The notes under the pieces: generated by a model
Told to the model about the DNA's origin: nothing
What the model saw: only the letters and a program-made list of their open reading frames with translations
Database searches by the model: none
Made by a program: the position numbers and the translations under genes
Shown here: positions 8,581-19,900 of the stretch, piece after piece
Numbering within the stretch: the first letter of the stretch is position 1
How the letters are laid out: each line of letters opens with the position of its first letter
Assembly: GCA_017999895.1 (NCBI GenBank)
Contig: JAGNKY010000007.1
Coordinates: 1-64,000, forward strand
Source: Bacteroidales bacterium
GTDB lineage: Bacteria > Bacteroidota > Bacteroidia > Bacteroidales > VadinHA17
Direction: 5' to 3'
Length of the DNA stretch: 64,000 bases

Positions 8581-11049
8581 CTAATGATAAAGCCATTCTG
8601 GCGGTACCTGTGTTCTGGGTTTATCCGGCGTTTCAAAGTTAAATCTCAATACTGGTCTTCCTCCGGCTCCCTGAAAATATCCGATATGCAGTTTGTGATA
8701 TCCTTTGCCAAGCGAAAAATAATCTCCTTTTTCCACAGCTCTTGGGTGCACTCCGTCATTTGAAATCACAAGAGTATCGTCGAGCACCAATCTGCTACCG
8801 TCGTCTGAATTAATAAACAAGCCATAGACTCCATCTTCGGGGATACGAATGTATCCGTCGAAGGCAATTGCAAAGTTTTCTTTCAATTCGGCAATATTTG
8901 GATTAACCGCTTCGGATATTACAGTTTTAGCCGGAGTAAGCTTGTCAAAATCAGGTATTGCTGTGAATTCTCCGGTGAATATTCTTGCACTGAGACCATT
9001 TTTGTATTTGCCTGTAAAAGCTGCCGGGATAATTTCCTTTTTTACAAGGTTATAAGAGACAGTTCTGCTTTTTCCAGTGTCATATTGTGCAAAAGATTTC
9101 AGTACACATGATTTATTTACTGAAAATGGTGCAGTATAAAGAGTTGAATTAACATCCGGTTCGGTACTGTCGAGTGTATAAAAGATTTTTGCTTCCGGGT
9201 TATGGCTCGAAAGAACAACAGGAAACTCATCTGAAAATACAAGAATGGTTCTCTCGAGCACAGGTGGAGTCATACCTTTGTTTGCTCTTGCAACATTATC
9301 GGCACCCATCTTGTCCACCTTTCTATCGTATGTCATCAATCCGTTTGTCTCAGTTTCAACATCAGTAGTCTGAGTATAAACGGCTGCACTCAGTCCATTT
9401 TTGTTTACACACCGGTAGATACGATCGATATATAACTCATAAGTACTCAACAACTGAATAGTATCTTCGAATGTTCTGTATCCCCAGTTTGTTGCTTCCC
9501 ATGTATGATCTCTCACAGGGTAACCAAGTCCACCGTATTCACCCACCACGATAGCTCTCTTTTCTTCAGGTTCAGGGCATCCCGGGTTTGGATAGGTATG
9601 AATATCTTTTATATCTCCTGTTCCCCTGTCGGTCCACCCCGAAGCACTATTAACAAGTCTGGTATTATCATAATCCTTAATAAGCTCAGTAATTCTTTCA
9701 GTATCCCACTGACCCCATCCTTCATTGTAAGGTACCCAAATGATAATCGAAGGGTGGTTATACTTCGTCTCGATCATCCGCTTCAATTCAAATTCAAACT
9801 GTTCTCCGGCTTCGGCAGTTTTTGTTATATCGGGCATGTTTCCTCCTATAGATTTGTCGCCACTGGGCATATCCTGCCAGACAAGAATTCCCATTTTATC
9901 GCACCAGTTATAGAATCTTCTGTTTTCAACTTTAACATGTTTTCGCAGCATATTGAATCCCATTTTCTTTATCATCCGCAGGTCATAAATCATCGCTTCG
10001 TCGGTAGGCGGAGTATACAGACCGTCGGGCCAGAATCCCTGATCGAGAGGTCCGATCTGAAACATAAATTCATTATTGAGCAAAATTCTTGTAAAACCAT
10101 CGTTTGTTTTCCCCAGAGAGATTTTTCTCATTCCTGCCACAGAAGTAATTTCGTCTGAAGCAATATTGTCTGTTTTAAGAATTATCGAAACATCATAAAG
10201 AAATGGATTATCAGGGCTCCAGAGAATAGGTTCGTTTATGTCGAGTTTTATTTCAGATCCTGACAAACCAGATTTTTCGGCTATAGATTTCCCATTTGAC
10301 GAGACTTTTATTTCAACCGTACCATTATTTTCCGATGAATTTACAACAAACGACAGAGTTTTAGCATCAATATCGGAAACAGTCCGAAACGATGAAATAT
10401 GATTTTCATTAACAGGCTCAAGCCAAACTGTCTGCCATATCCCTGTGGTTGGAGTATACCAGATTCCGCCTGGATTATTCACCTGTTTTCCGCGGGGCTG
10501 AGGTCCATCGCTGGTCGGGTCCCACACGCACACCATAATTTCGTGAGTAGCTCCTTTATTCAATAGCCCCGATATCTCAAAAGAGAATGGATCATATCCT
10601 CCTTTGTGAACCCCTGCTTCTTTTCCGTCGATCCATACTTTTGTTTCCCAGTCGGACGCTTCAAAATTCAAAAGGATTTTTTTATTCTTCCATTTTCCGG
10701 GCAGAGAAAAAGTGTTTTTGTACCACAGGTTTTCGTTTCCGGTAATACGGCGCTTAACTCCCGAAAGTGCCGATTCCAGAGGGAAAGGGACAAGTATTTT
10801 ACCTTCCCAGTTTTCAGGTTTTGTTCCCTTAGGGGTTACGGCATAATCCCATAATCCATTAAGGTTCAGCCATTCGTTACGCACCATATCGGGCCTTGGA
10901 TATTCTGGCCATGGTTTGAGCGGGTCAACTTTTAAAGCCCATTCAGTAAGTATGGGGTTTTCGCAGATTTTCCAGTCATATTCTTTCTGACCGCACTGCA
11001 AGAAAACAAAAAGACCCGAAACCAGAAATAAAGCAAATATTTTTTTCAT
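8581..11049 (-). CDS. Glycoside hydrolase family 2 protein with chitobiase-C and PA14-like C-terminal domains
   Basis: The 822-residue exported protein has a signal sequence with a Cys at ~19 (possible but non-canonical lipobox, LQC). Then come the GH2 jelly-roll sugar-binding domain (WLNLNGLWDY), an Ig-like domain, and a TIM barrel with the acid/base Glu in VPYNEGWGQ and the nucleophile Glu in VVGEYGG. A chitobiase-C-like segment (EAKIFYTLDSTEPD) and a PA14-like domain (GYIRIPEDGVYGLFINSDDGSRL) follow. The enzyme family hydrolyses beta-galactosides, beta-glucuronides or similar linkages. The ATG at 11049 is chosen over a TTG at 11058. It is the last gene of the susCD-linked minus-strand series. 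Confidence 0.92.
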   Translation of the reverse strand: MKKIFALFLVSGLFVFLQCGQKEYDWKICENPILTEWALKVDPLKPWPEYPRPDMVRNEWLNLNGLWDYAVTPKGTKPENWEGKILVPFPLESALSGVKRRITGNENLWYKNTFSLPGKWKNKKILLNFEASDWETKVWIDGKEAGVHKGGYDPFSFEISGLLNKGATHEIMVCVWDPTSDGPQPRGKQVNNPGGIWYTPTTGIWQTVWLEPVNENHISSFRTVSDIDAKTLSFVVNSSENNGTVEIKVSSNGKSIAEKSGLSGSEIKLDINEPILWSPDNPFLYDVSIILKTDNIASDEITSVAGMRKISLGKTNDGFTRILLNNEFMFQIGPLDQGFWPDGLYTPPTDEAMIYDLRMIKKMGFNMLRKHVKVENRRFYNWCDKMGILVWQDMPSGDKSIGGNMPDITKTAEAGEQFEFELKRMIETKYNHPSIIIWVPYNEGWGQWDTERITELIKDYDNTRLVNSASGWTDRGTGDIKDIHTYPNPGCPEPEEKRAIVVGEYGGLGYPVRDHTWEATNWGYRTFEDTIQLLSTYELYIDRIYRCVNKNGLSAAVYTQTTDVETETNGLMTYDRKVDKMGADNVARANKGMTPPVLERTILVFSDEFPVVLSSHNPEAKIFYTLDSTEPDVNSTLYTAPFSVNKSCVLKSFAQYDTGKSRTVSYNLVKKEIIPAAFTGKYKNGLSARIFTGEFTAIPDFDKLTPAKTVISEAVNPNIAELKENFAIAFDGYIRIPEDGVYGLFINSDDGSRLVLDDTLVISNDGVHPRAVEKGDYFSLGKGYHKLHIGYFQGAGGRPVLRFNFETPDKPRTQVPPEWLYH

Positions 11050-11136
11050 AATAAACAATAATATTAGATTCCTGAAAAACTCAATTTCAATTCATTCTTC
11101 ATAAATTACTTACAAAACTTCAAGAAGTGCATAAAA

Positions 11137-13533
11137 TTAAACTATTCTTTTTAAATTATTATCCAGTTTCAGTGGTACGTCTTTTTTTATCTTATGTCTT
11201 GCTTTCAAAGTTCCATATTTTACAGTAACAGATTTATCTTCATTCGATTTAAGAACAACATTTTTCAGCCGGTTATTTTCCCATGTGATATCAACCTCTA
11301 AATTTCCTCTGGCTCTCAATCCGGATATTCTTCCGTTGCTCCAGGCCTGAGGCAGTGCGGGCAGAAGTTCTATTTCATCGCTATGCGATTGTAATAACAT
11401 CTCGGCTATTCCTGCTGTCAACCCGAAATTTCCGTCAATCTGAAAAGGAGGATGGTTATCGAACAGATTGTTCAGTGTTTTTTCACGTTGAAGCTCCAGA
11501 ATCTTGCTCCATGCGGCATTTCCATCATTAAGTCTCGCAAAGAAATTCACCATCCAGGCTTTGCTCCATCCGGTAGAAGAGCCCTGTCCTTTTACTGCAT
11601 ACGTCTGGCGTCGCTCGATGGTTTTTTGGGCCGCTTCGAAAAGTTCCGGATTGGCGGCTGTAATTTGTGTTCCGGGATAGAGTCCGAAAAGCTGTGATAT
11701 ATGTCTGTGACCCGGTTCAACTTCCTCATAATCCTCAATCCATTCCTGAATTATCCCGTAACGTTTGCTTATTCTGTTTGGGGGTAAATCTTTTAGCACC
11801 AGTTTTAACTTATTCATGAATTCTCTATCCTCTCCCAAAATTTCGCATGTTTTAATGCATGCAGTAAGTAATTCCCGTATTATCTGGATATCAATTGTAG
11901 CTCCATAAGTAAGATTATATCTTTCACCGTTTGGTAGCTTATAACTGTTTTCCGGTGAATTTGACGGCGCTGTCACCCACTTTCCGTTTTTATCTTTAAT
12001 CAGGAATCCAAGTACAAACTCGGCGCTCTCTTTCATCGAAGGCCATGCTTCATTTCTAAGGTATTCCTTATCCTGTGTAAACTGATAATGTTCCCACTGA
12101 TGCAGTACCAGCCATGGGCCTGCCATAGGGAAAGTACCCCACCCTACTCCGTCGCATATTGAAGTACGTCCAAATACATCGGTAAGGTGGTTCATTGTCC
12201 ACCCTTTTGAGTTATAAGTTTTTTCAGCAGTGATGCGGCCAGGCTGGCGAAGATGGTTTATCAGATTCGAAAGCGGAATAACGGTTTCCGAAAGATTGCA
12301 AACTTCGGCTGGCCAGTAATTCATCTGTAAATTTATATTAGTGTGATAGTCGGAGTTCCACGCAGCGTTCATATCCTTGTTCCATATACCCTGCAGATTG
12401 GCCGGTAGGATACCTGGAGCACGCGATGAACTCATAAGAAGGTAACGACCATACTGAAACTGAAGAACGGCTAGGCCTTTATCCTCTTTCCCTTCTTTTA
12501 CTTCCTTCAGGCGCTGGTCGGTGGGAATATCCGACCGGGCATCTTCACCAAGAGTGAAAAAAACCCTGTTAAACATTGATAAATGTTCTTTTATGTGAGA
12601 GTTTTTAATCGCTTCGTACGTCTTGCTTTTAACAGGCTCCAGAATTGAACTGCATATCTTTACCGGGTCGATGGAACGGTCATAATCGAGCAGGGAAAAG
12701 TTATAATCTGTTGCTGCAGTAAGATAAAATACAGCTTCATCAGCATTCTCTACATAAAAACTGTTATTTATGGCTGTCATTGTTCCTCCCCTGTTCTTTC
12801 CAATGATACATGCAGCAAATTTCATGTGCAACCCGGGCGGGCATGTTTCTTTTTCCGGCAAGTCAACTATCTGACCTGTAAGCAATAGTTCATCTGAGGT
12901 TACTGGTGTAACAACGGCATCCTGTTCGCGGCCGAGCGAGAGTTTAAAAGTAAGTTTACCTGGCTGATTTGCAGAAAGCTTTATCACAATCACATTGTCG
13001 GGAGCCGATACAAAGATTTCTCTTGTATATGATATTCCATCAAGAGAATAGGATGTTGTTGCAATGCCGGTTTCAAGATTAAGCTCACGACGGTAATTTT
13101 CTTCTTTGGGGATATTACGACTTGAGTTGAAAAAATCAATATAAATATCTCCAAGAGGCTGATATGAACGAATACGCATTGGGTTGCTCCGCAAATGTTT
13201 CTCCGAAAGATCCATCGCCTCTTTGATTTCGCCGTTTAGAAGTTTTTTCTGGATTAACGGAAGATATTCGCGGGCATCTGCATCGGGATTTTCGACTTTC
13301 ATCCCTGCCCAGATGCTTTCTTCATTAATCTGAATTCGTTCATGGTTGACATTGCCGAAAACCATTGCTCCCATTCGCCCGTTTCCTATGGGCAGAGCCT
13401 CATTCCAGTCGGCCGCAGGCCTGCGATACCAGAGGAACATCCCGGAGCTATTATTTAGTTCCTGAGTATAAAGGACCTGGCTAAATGATGCTACTATAAT
13501 TAATAATACGAAAGGTGCAAACAAATGTTTCAT
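11137..13533 (-). CDS. Glycoside hydrolase family 95 (alpha-L-fucosidase/alpha-L-galactosidase type)
   Basis: The 798-residue protein has an N-terminal signal peptide and the GH95 hallmarks: [18 protein letters not shown] near the start, [20 protein letters not shown] containing the Asn residues that activate water, SPENSY with the likely general acid Glu, and [18 protein letters not shown] with the catalytic base Asp. It would remove terminal alpha-L-fucose or alpha-L-galactose from pectin or hemicellulose side chains in the periplasm. It stands 87 bp upstream of the GH2 start and 44 bp after GH105, in the same direction. Confidence 0.93.
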   Translation of the reverse strand: MKHLFAPFVLLIIVASFSQVLYTQELNNSSGMFLWYRRPAADWNEALPIGNGRMGAMVFGNVNHERIQINEESIWAGMKVENPDADAREYLPLIQKKLLNGEIKEAMDLSEKHLRSNPMRIRSYQPLGDIYIDFFNSSRNIPKEENYRRELNLETGIATTSYSLDGISYTREIFVSAPDNVIVIKLSANQPGKLTFKLSLGREQDAVVTPVTSDELLLTGQIVDLPEKETCPPGLHMKFAACIIGKNRGGTMTAINNSFYVENADEAVFYLTAATDYNFSLLDYDRSIDPVKICSSILEPVKSKTYEAIKNSHIKEHLSMFNRVFFTLGEDARSDIPTDQRLKEVKEGKEDKGLAVLQFQYGRYLLMSSSRAPGILPANLQGIWNKDMNAAWNSDYHTNINLQMNYWPAEVCNLSETVIPLSNLINHLRQPGRITAEKTYNSKGWTMNHLTDVFGRTSICDGVGWGTFPMAGPWLVLHQWEHYQFTQDKEYLRNEAWPSMKESAEFVLGFLIKDKNGKWVTAPSNSPENSYKLPNGERYNLTYGATIDIQIIRELLTACIKTCEILGEDREFMNKLKLVLKDLPPNRISKRYGIIQEWIEDYEEVEPGHRHISQLFGLYPGTQITAANPELFEAAQKTIERRQTYAVKGQGSSTGWSKAWMVNFFARLNDGNAAWSKILELQREKTLNNLFDNHPPFQIDGNFGLTAGIAEMLLQSHSDEIELLPALPQAWSNGRISGLRARGNLEVDITWENNRLKNVVLKSNEDKSVTVKYGTLKARHKIKKDVPLKLDNNLKRIV

Positions 13534-13577
13534 TTTTCATTATTTTATGTTAAAAATAATGAAAAATTTATTACTTC

Positions 13578-14756
13578 TTACCTGTCGAGTTCGATTGCTG
13601 CAAGGATAAAGGGCGCAACCCCTTTAGTATCGTTATCGTATCTTTTTTCGTTTACATAATATTCATAAGAACCGTCTCTGTAAGGATTTCCTCCAAGGCC
13701 GCAGCCACCACATATATTGTGGATCGTTACCATACCTTCTGCATCTGTTGTAACAAGTTCTTTAATAAAATTATCGAATGCCCTGGAGGCAATTTCCCTG
13801 TATTTCTTATCGAGGTATCCGAGCCTTGCTCCTTTTGCAAACACATAAATATACATTGCAGAGCCGGATGCTTCTATATAATTACCCTCTCTCCCTCCCA
13901 TGTTCAACACCTGGTACCATAACCCTGTCTTTGAATCCCGTACTTTAAGAAGAGCATCACATGTTTTCTGAAGAATTTCTATCAGGTCATCCCTGTCGGG
14001 ATGATCTGCCGGAAGGCAATCCAGTATATCAACAATAGCCATAATATACCAGCCCATTGCCCTGCTCCATGGATAATGTGACTTCCCTGTTGCAGGGTCG
14101 CACCATTTCTGTGTGCGGCTTTCATCCCAGGCATGCATCAGAAGGCCTGATTCTTTGTCAAGAGTCTTTTCATATATCATTTTTGTCTGAGAAGTTGCAA
14201 CACCATACCATTCCGGAGCATTGAATTCCTTTGCATACTGAGCCATAAATGTCGAACCCATAAATATTCCGTCGAGCCACATCTGCCAAGGATAAATCAA
14301 CTTATGCCAATAGCCACCTGATTTAGTCTTCGGATGCGTTTTTAATTGTTCAATAAAATTATCTATTGCAATTTTATACTTCTGCTGAGGATTTCTCTTA
14401 TAAACAGTAATTACAAGTCGGCCCGGGAATATACGGTCAAGATTGTATTCACTTATTTTGTAATCTTTAACAGAGCCATCTTCATTGACAAAGTAATTCA
14501 CCCAGTCTTCCATATATTTCGAATATTTTGGGTCAATATTCCCAAGCCTGTCTATTGCCATACCGAGAAAAGCAACATCATAAGCCCATTTGGGGGTGCC
14601 CGGAACATAATGAATCAGACTGTCGGCTTGTGTCATCACTGTATTTGCCATTCTGACCTGCCATTTCACTTCATTATCATTCTTCTTTGTTTGGTGTGAT
14701 TGAAGATTACAGGCACTTGTAATAATCAATAATGAAAAAATCAGTTTTTTATACAT
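13578..14756 (-). CDS. GH105 unsaturated rhamnogalacturonyl hydrolase (YteR-like), lipoprotein
   Basis: The 392-residue protein has a lipoprotein-type signal ending at Cys16 (ITSAC) and the alpha/alpha-barrel of GH105: WAYDVAFLG, the WLDGIFMG segment with Asp162 at the position of the catalytic Asp of YteR, HAWDES, and WSRAMGWYIMAI. It hydrates and cleaves unsaturated galacturonyl-rhamnose disaccharides made by pectate or rhamnogalacturonan lyases. No lyase is visible in this window, so its substrate must be supplied by an enzyme encoded elsewhere. It is separated from susD by a strong hairpin. Confidence 0.93.
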   Translation of the reverse strand: MYKKLIFSLLIITSACNLQSHQTKKNDNEVKWQVRMANTVMTQADSLIHYVPGTPKWAYDVAFLGMAIDRLGNIDPKYSKYMEDWVNYFVNEDGSVKDYKISEYNLDRIFPGRLVITVYKRNPQQKYKIAIDNFIEQLKTHPKTKSGGYWHKLIYPWQMWLDGIFMGSTFMAQYAKEFNAPEWYGVATSQTKMIYEKTLDKESGLLMHAWDESRTQKWCDPATGKSHYPWSRAMGWYIMAIVDILDCLPADHPDRDDLIEILQKTCDALLKVRDSKTGLWYQVLNMGGREGNYIEASGSAMYIYVFAKGARLGYLDKKYREIASRAFDNFIKELVTTDAEGMVTIHNICGGCGLGGNPYRDGSYEYYVNEKRYDNDTKGVAPFILAAIELDR

Positions 14757-14875
14757 AACAATATATATTAAATGTTCTTTAATTTAATAAAAAAATGTTA
14801 TTAAAAAATCATCATAATGTTTATGTTTTGCTTTAAGAATGAAGAGTTGTTTATTAAGCCGAAAATAAAAGGTAA

Positions 14876-14920
14876 GAGGATTACAGTATTCAAGCTATTC
14901 AGCATCATACTGTAATCCTC
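14876..14920 (-). terminator. 14-bp-stem hairpin between susD and GH105
   Basis: The arms 14876-14889 and 14907-14920 (GAGGATTACAGTAT and its exact complement) are perfectly matched over 14 bp with a 17-nt loop. On the minus strand it begins 29 bp after the susD stop, and the sequence beyond it is U-rich but interrupted. It is probably a partial terminator or RNA-stability element that keeps susCD mRNA more abundant than the downstream hydrolase mRNA. Confidence 0.7.
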
Positions 14921-14948
14921 CTGATAACCCACTAACCAACCTGTTTTT

Positions 14949-16913
14949 CTAATACCCCGGGTTCTGCCAGAAGCCTTTAGGATCTGGTCCGCTTGTTTTA
15001 TTTGTTACGGCATCCATCTGTGGCTGAGGGATAGGCCTCAGAGTATGGAAATCTTTAATATTGTTTTTAGCGCTTCCGTTATATTGTTTTACACGATCGA
15101 GTAATTTCCCCGTACGTTTGAGGTCGAACCATCTCTGTTGTTCACCGCAAAGCTCTCTTCCACGTTCGTCGAGGATGACGTTAATATCTTTAGCATTTAC
15201 GGCGGTTTCTTCGTCTGGTGAAAGAACGTTCGATTTTCCTGCCTTTGCGCGGGCCGTTCTCAAAGTGTTAAGCCTGGCGATGGCATTTGCCGTCTGGCCG
15301 GACATCATATAGCCCTCAGCGGCAATAAGGTACATTTCAGAAAGCCGGAATACAAATGCATCTCTTGAGCATAAGTCTCTTATTATAGAGCCAGTATAAT
15401 CGTCGAATTTTTTTAGCTGAATATACATTCTGTTTCCTTTGAAGTTTTCATTTCCCGATGTTCCTGTGGCAATAGTGGGCAGTGTACCGGCTGCATCCTG
15501 GTAGAGTGGTTTTGCAGCGGAATTGCCGACATCGGTTCTTGAGAACAGGACATATCTGTTTGCAGCGCGACTTATCTGTCCGGCCGTCGCATCCTTCTTA
15601 GACAAGTAAATAGCAGTATCCCTCATATTTGCATATCCTGATGGAGGTGTAACAGTTCCTGCTGTAAAGGCAGCCTGAAGCTCGGGTGCAACATAATAAA
15701 CATCCCGGAATGAGGCCTGATATCTCTGGTCGGTTTCGTCATTGAAAAGGTCGAGCAGATAGCCTGAAGGGACATATCTTGTAAATCCTTTACTATAAGG
15801 TTGATAAGCAGTCCCGAGATTAAATGTTTTCCCCTGGTATGAAAGCACCTTCTTTGCTTCTGTATCTGTTCTTATCAGAATTGAAGTAAGGCCGGGAACC
15901 ATATTCCATACTCCAACGAACATAAGATGGGCTGCATTTCCCCCTATTGTATTTGCACTGTTTCTTAGGATCATCTGCGACCATCTCATCTGATTACCTG
16001 AAGCATCCAGTTTTAAACGTGGAGAAAGAATATTGTTTTCGAGCACCTCTGAATAGTCAACCCACCATATCACCTCTTTGTTGTTTATTCCGTTCTCATT
16101 AGCGCCGCTCCAGCAATCGGCATAGTTTGAATAAAACGACAGTCCGCTGCCCGATATAACCTCATCGGCTGTAGCTGCAGCATCTATATATGCCTGATTA
16201 TCATTGAATTTACTGGCTTTATACAAAAGCAGTCGTGCTTTTATAGCTTTGGCGGCCCATATATTTATATGGCCTGTCTTAGTAGTCTTTCCTGCCAGCC
16301 TGGTGATAGCATCATCAATATCTTCGAGCATGAAGTTATAAACATCTTGTTCAGAATCGCGCCTGGCTTCCGTTGATACGCTATTAACAGGCTCTCTGTT
16401 GATTTGAACGGGACCCCATGTTTCAACAAGATGCCAGTAATATAGTGCACGAAGTGCTTTCAGTTCTCCTATATACACATTTTTATCGGCGCTGCTCAAG
16501 GTATTATCCGGGACCAGAGGCACATTTTTCAATCCCGTGTTTACAGTATTGATAGCCGTATAAAAGAGTTCCCAGTACTCATCGAAACATGCGTTCATCG
16601 TCTCTTTCGTACTTGTTGCAACTTCAGGGGTTATTCCAGAATAATCAACGAGTACTTTTTGTCTGTTATCATATCCGGTAAGCCAGAGGTCGGTTCCGCA
16701 TTCGCTCAATCCGTATGCAGCCTCTTTCCCGTACCATCCTCTCAGGTAAGAATAACTTGCGCCAAGCAGACCATCCAGACCTGATTTTGTAGAATAAATA
16801 ATATCTTCGGTTGAACCTGTTCTGTTTACTTCAGTAAGATAATCGGTACATGCAATGTTTGCTGTCATCAGCACTACAAACAATGCGCTTAAATATTTAA
16901 ATCCGGTTTTCAT
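14949..16913 (-). CDS. susD: SusD/RagB-family outer-membrane glycan-binding lipoprotein
   Basis: The 654-residue protein has an N-terminal lipoprotein signal ending near Cys22 (NIACTDYL) and the SusD-like TPR core: ELKALRALYYWHLVETWGPV, and close to the end LSEMYLIAAEGYM with IARLNTLRTARAKAG and DERGRELCGEQQRWFDLKRTG. It sits on the cell surface as the lid of the SusC transporter and binds the oligosaccharide. The gene starts 20 bp after the susC stop, so both belong to one transcript. The glycan specificity cannot be read directly; the neighbouring GH28/GH105 genes suggest pectin. Confidence 0.96.
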   Translation of the reverse strand: MKTGFKYLSALFVVLMTANIACTDYLTEVNRTGSTEDIIYSTKSGLDGLLGASYSYLRGWYGKEAAYGLSECGTDLWLTGYDNRQKVLVDYSGITPEVATSTKETMNACFDEYWELFYTAINTVNTGLKNVPLVPDNTLSSADKNVYIGELKALRALYYWHLVETWGPVQINREPVNSVSTEARRDSEQDVYNFMLEDIDDAITRLAGKTTKTGHINIWAAKAIKARLLLYKASKFNDNQAYIDAAATADEVISGSGLSFYSNYADCWSGANENGINNKEVIWWVDYSEVLENNILSPRLKLDASGNQMRWSQMILRNSANTIGGNAAHLMFVGVWNMVPGLTSILIRTDTEAKKVLSYQGKTFNLGTAYQPYSKGFTRYVPSGYLLDLFNDETDQRYQASFRDVYYVAPELQAAFTAGTVTPPSGYANMRDTAIYLSKKDATAGQISRAANRYVLFSRTDVGNSAAKPLYQDAAGTLPTIATGTSGNENFKGNRMYIQLKKFDDYTGSIIRDLCSRDAFVFRLSEMYLIAAEGYMMSGQTANAIARLNTLRTARAKAGKSNVLSPDEETAVNAKDINVILDERGRELCGEQQRWFDLKRTGKLLDRVKQYNGSAKNNIKDFHTLRPIPQPQMDAVTNKTSGPDPKGFWQNPGY

Positions 16914-16932
16914 CGTTGCATGTTTTTAAATT

Positions 16933-19900
16933 TTAAAAGTCGAGGTTTATGCCAAATACCATCTGTTTTGCCAGTGGGTGTGAAATAGCGCCTCCTCTTT
17001 CAGGGTCATAGTTATCCAGATTGCTGAATGTGAAAAAATTCTGGAGTGAGCCGTAAATCCGTAAATTAGAAATACCGGCTTTATTTATGATTCTTGGGGG
17101 CAATGAATAACCGAGAGTAAGTTCTCTTATCTTGAAGAAGCTGGCATTTTCAAAACCGAGTGCCGGCATGTCGTTCTGTGAAACTATTCCTGGTCGCGGA
17201 AATTTTGCATTTTGATTTTCCGGTGTCCAGAAGTCAACAGCAGGTGAGCCGTCCTGTTCTGTAGGTTTGTAGGCAAGGTTATAGTCATATCTTATCCACT
17301 GTCCCACACGAGCATACATTAAAGCAGAAAGGGAAATACCTTTATAATTGAACGTGTTGTTCCATCCGGCTACGAATTTCGGACTTTTATTATATAGCCT
17401 TTTATCGAGATCATTTATGACATTATCATTATTTCTGTCAACTATTTTGATTGCGCCGGGTATTTTACCATATATTTTAGCCTCAGCTGCTTCATCGATT
17501 TTCCAGCAGCCGTCGGCCTCATAGTTATAGAATGCTCTTACGGGTTCGCCTACCACAAGGGCTTCATCCGGTTTCGAAACATCTCTCGATTCGCCGCTTG
17601 CAAGCGATATTATTTTATCCCTGTTCATCGAAAAATTGAGGTCAGCAAGCCATGAGAAATTCTTTTTTTCTATCACTCTCAGATTCAGTGATGCTTCAAC
17701 GCCTTTATTTTCAGTGGTTCCGACATTTTCGATTACCTGCGGGTAAACTGATGAGGCAGGAAGTCCTTTATAAAGCAGCAGATCGGTAGTTTTGGAATAA
17801 TAAACATCAACCGTTGCAGAAATACGTTCCTTTAAAAGGGATATATCAACACCTGCATCATACGTTGAAGTTGTCTCCCATGTCAGGTCAGGATTACCAA
17901 GGTTGGCAGGAACCTGACCCTGAACAAGGGTATTACCGAAAGTATATGGAACTTTATCTGAGCCCAGCAAAGTAAGTGTTCTGTAGGGATCGATAGCCGC
18001 ATTACCTGCCTGACCCCAGCTTATACGAAGTTTAAGGTTATTGATGATTTCCACATCTCTGAGAAATGATTCTTCCGATAAAACCCATGCAGCCGCTACC
18101 GAAGGGAAGTATCCCCATTTATGTCCTTCAGCAAGAACAGAAGAACCATCGGCCCTTAATGTAGCAGTAAGAAGATATCTGTTCAAGAGTTTATAATTAA
18201 CTCTCCCGAAGAAAGACAGCATATTGCTCTGCACATAGGAATTCGAAATATTTCGGCCTGTGGTCGGAATAAATGTCAAATCGTAAAAAGAGTTTACAAT
18301 ATAATGGTCAAATCCTCCTATACCTGAGACTCCATGAGTTTCAGAAATATCCTGTTTGGCGCTTTGACCTGCAAGGAGCTGAATCTCATTTATTTCACCT
18401 ATATTGAATTTATAATTCAGAGTGTTCTCAAATGTATATCCCAGTGATTGACCGTTTGTTGCCGAAAATGAAGAGCCACGGCCAAACTGATAATTTGAGG
18501 TACACATATAATCTTCATAAGTTCCTGTGCGGTATCCCTGCTGGTCCACTCCAAATACCGATCTGAATGTCAAACCTTTGATTATTTCCCAGTCGAGGTA
18601 TAGATTACCGAATAGTCTGTTTCTCAGGGTATTATTTGTATAATAACCTTCAACTTCATTCAACAAGGGATTTGTGTGACTTGTTGCAAGTTCAGAAGGT
18701 CGATCGAGAATTGTACCGTCCGATAGATAGGGTTGTGCCATAGCATGCATCTTTATTAATTGTGAATAGATGTTATCAGCTCTCCTGTCCCAGTCGCGGT
18801 ATGTATATTGTATATTGGCACCGACCGATAGATTTTTTCTTATTTTATGATCGACGTTTACTCTGAGGTTATAACGGTCAAGAACATCGTTGCGTAGTAA
18901 TCCCTGCTCATTCATATATCCGAGCGAAATAACGAAAGCTGTTCTGGCATCACCTCCGGTAAGCGATAGTTCATAGTTTTGAGTCATACTATTACGAAGT
19001 ATCATATCGAACCAGTCAACTCCACCCTCTTGATACAGCTGGTACACCGATTTTTCATAAGGAGGGCTTACAACATTTGAAAGAACCACATTGGGAGGAT
19101 AGTCTGACAGCTTTGTAGAGCCCCATGAGCTATCGGCTTTCTCCTTGTTGTACCTCTGACGTTCGGCCATCAGGCGATAGTCCTGTTCCACGCTCATCAA
19201 TTTTGGAAGATTGGTAGGGCTGTTAAATGAGAGGTATGAATTAACCGACACCTTCGATCTGGACGCTTCGCCTGCAGTCGTTCCCTTTTTTGTAGTAATG
19301 ATAATAACTCCGTTGGCGCCACGTGTACCGTAAATTGCCGTAGAGGAAGCATCCTTCAGAACCTCGATGGAGAGAATATCAGAGGCATTGATATCGAGAG
19401 TCGAGCCGTATTCAATCCCGTCAACCAGGAAAAGAGGGGCGTTGGATGCGTTTATTGACCTGTTCCCCCTAAGGTTGATTGAGATTCCGCTGCCTGATTC
19501 ACCGCTGTTCTTAGTGACATCCGCCCCTGATATCTTGCCCTGTATTGATTGAAGGGCATTATTCGAAGCAGTTTTGACAATCTCATTAGTTTTTATTGAT
19601 GCTACTGAGCCTGTGAGATCTCTTTTCCTTACAGTACCGTAGCCTACTACGACAAGCTCGTTAAGTCCGATAGCTTCCTCCTGTAGAACGACATTAATCG
19701 TTGTTTTGTTACCTACCGGAATCTGCTGTTTACCGTACCCTACAAATGTAAATTCGAGTACGGCACTTGCAGGGTTCTCTACTGTCAGTTGATAATTGCC
19801 GTTCTGATCGGTTTGTGTGGCCGTGGTAGTACCGGCCACTACAACATTCGCACCGGGAAGAGGATCTCCGTTCTGGTCGGTTACCTTCCCCGTGATAATT

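Noticed and set aside
9505..10158. Long open frame on the plus strand opposite GH2
   Set aside because: It is antisense to a clear GH2 domain, has no family motif and shows no promoter or plausible start context.
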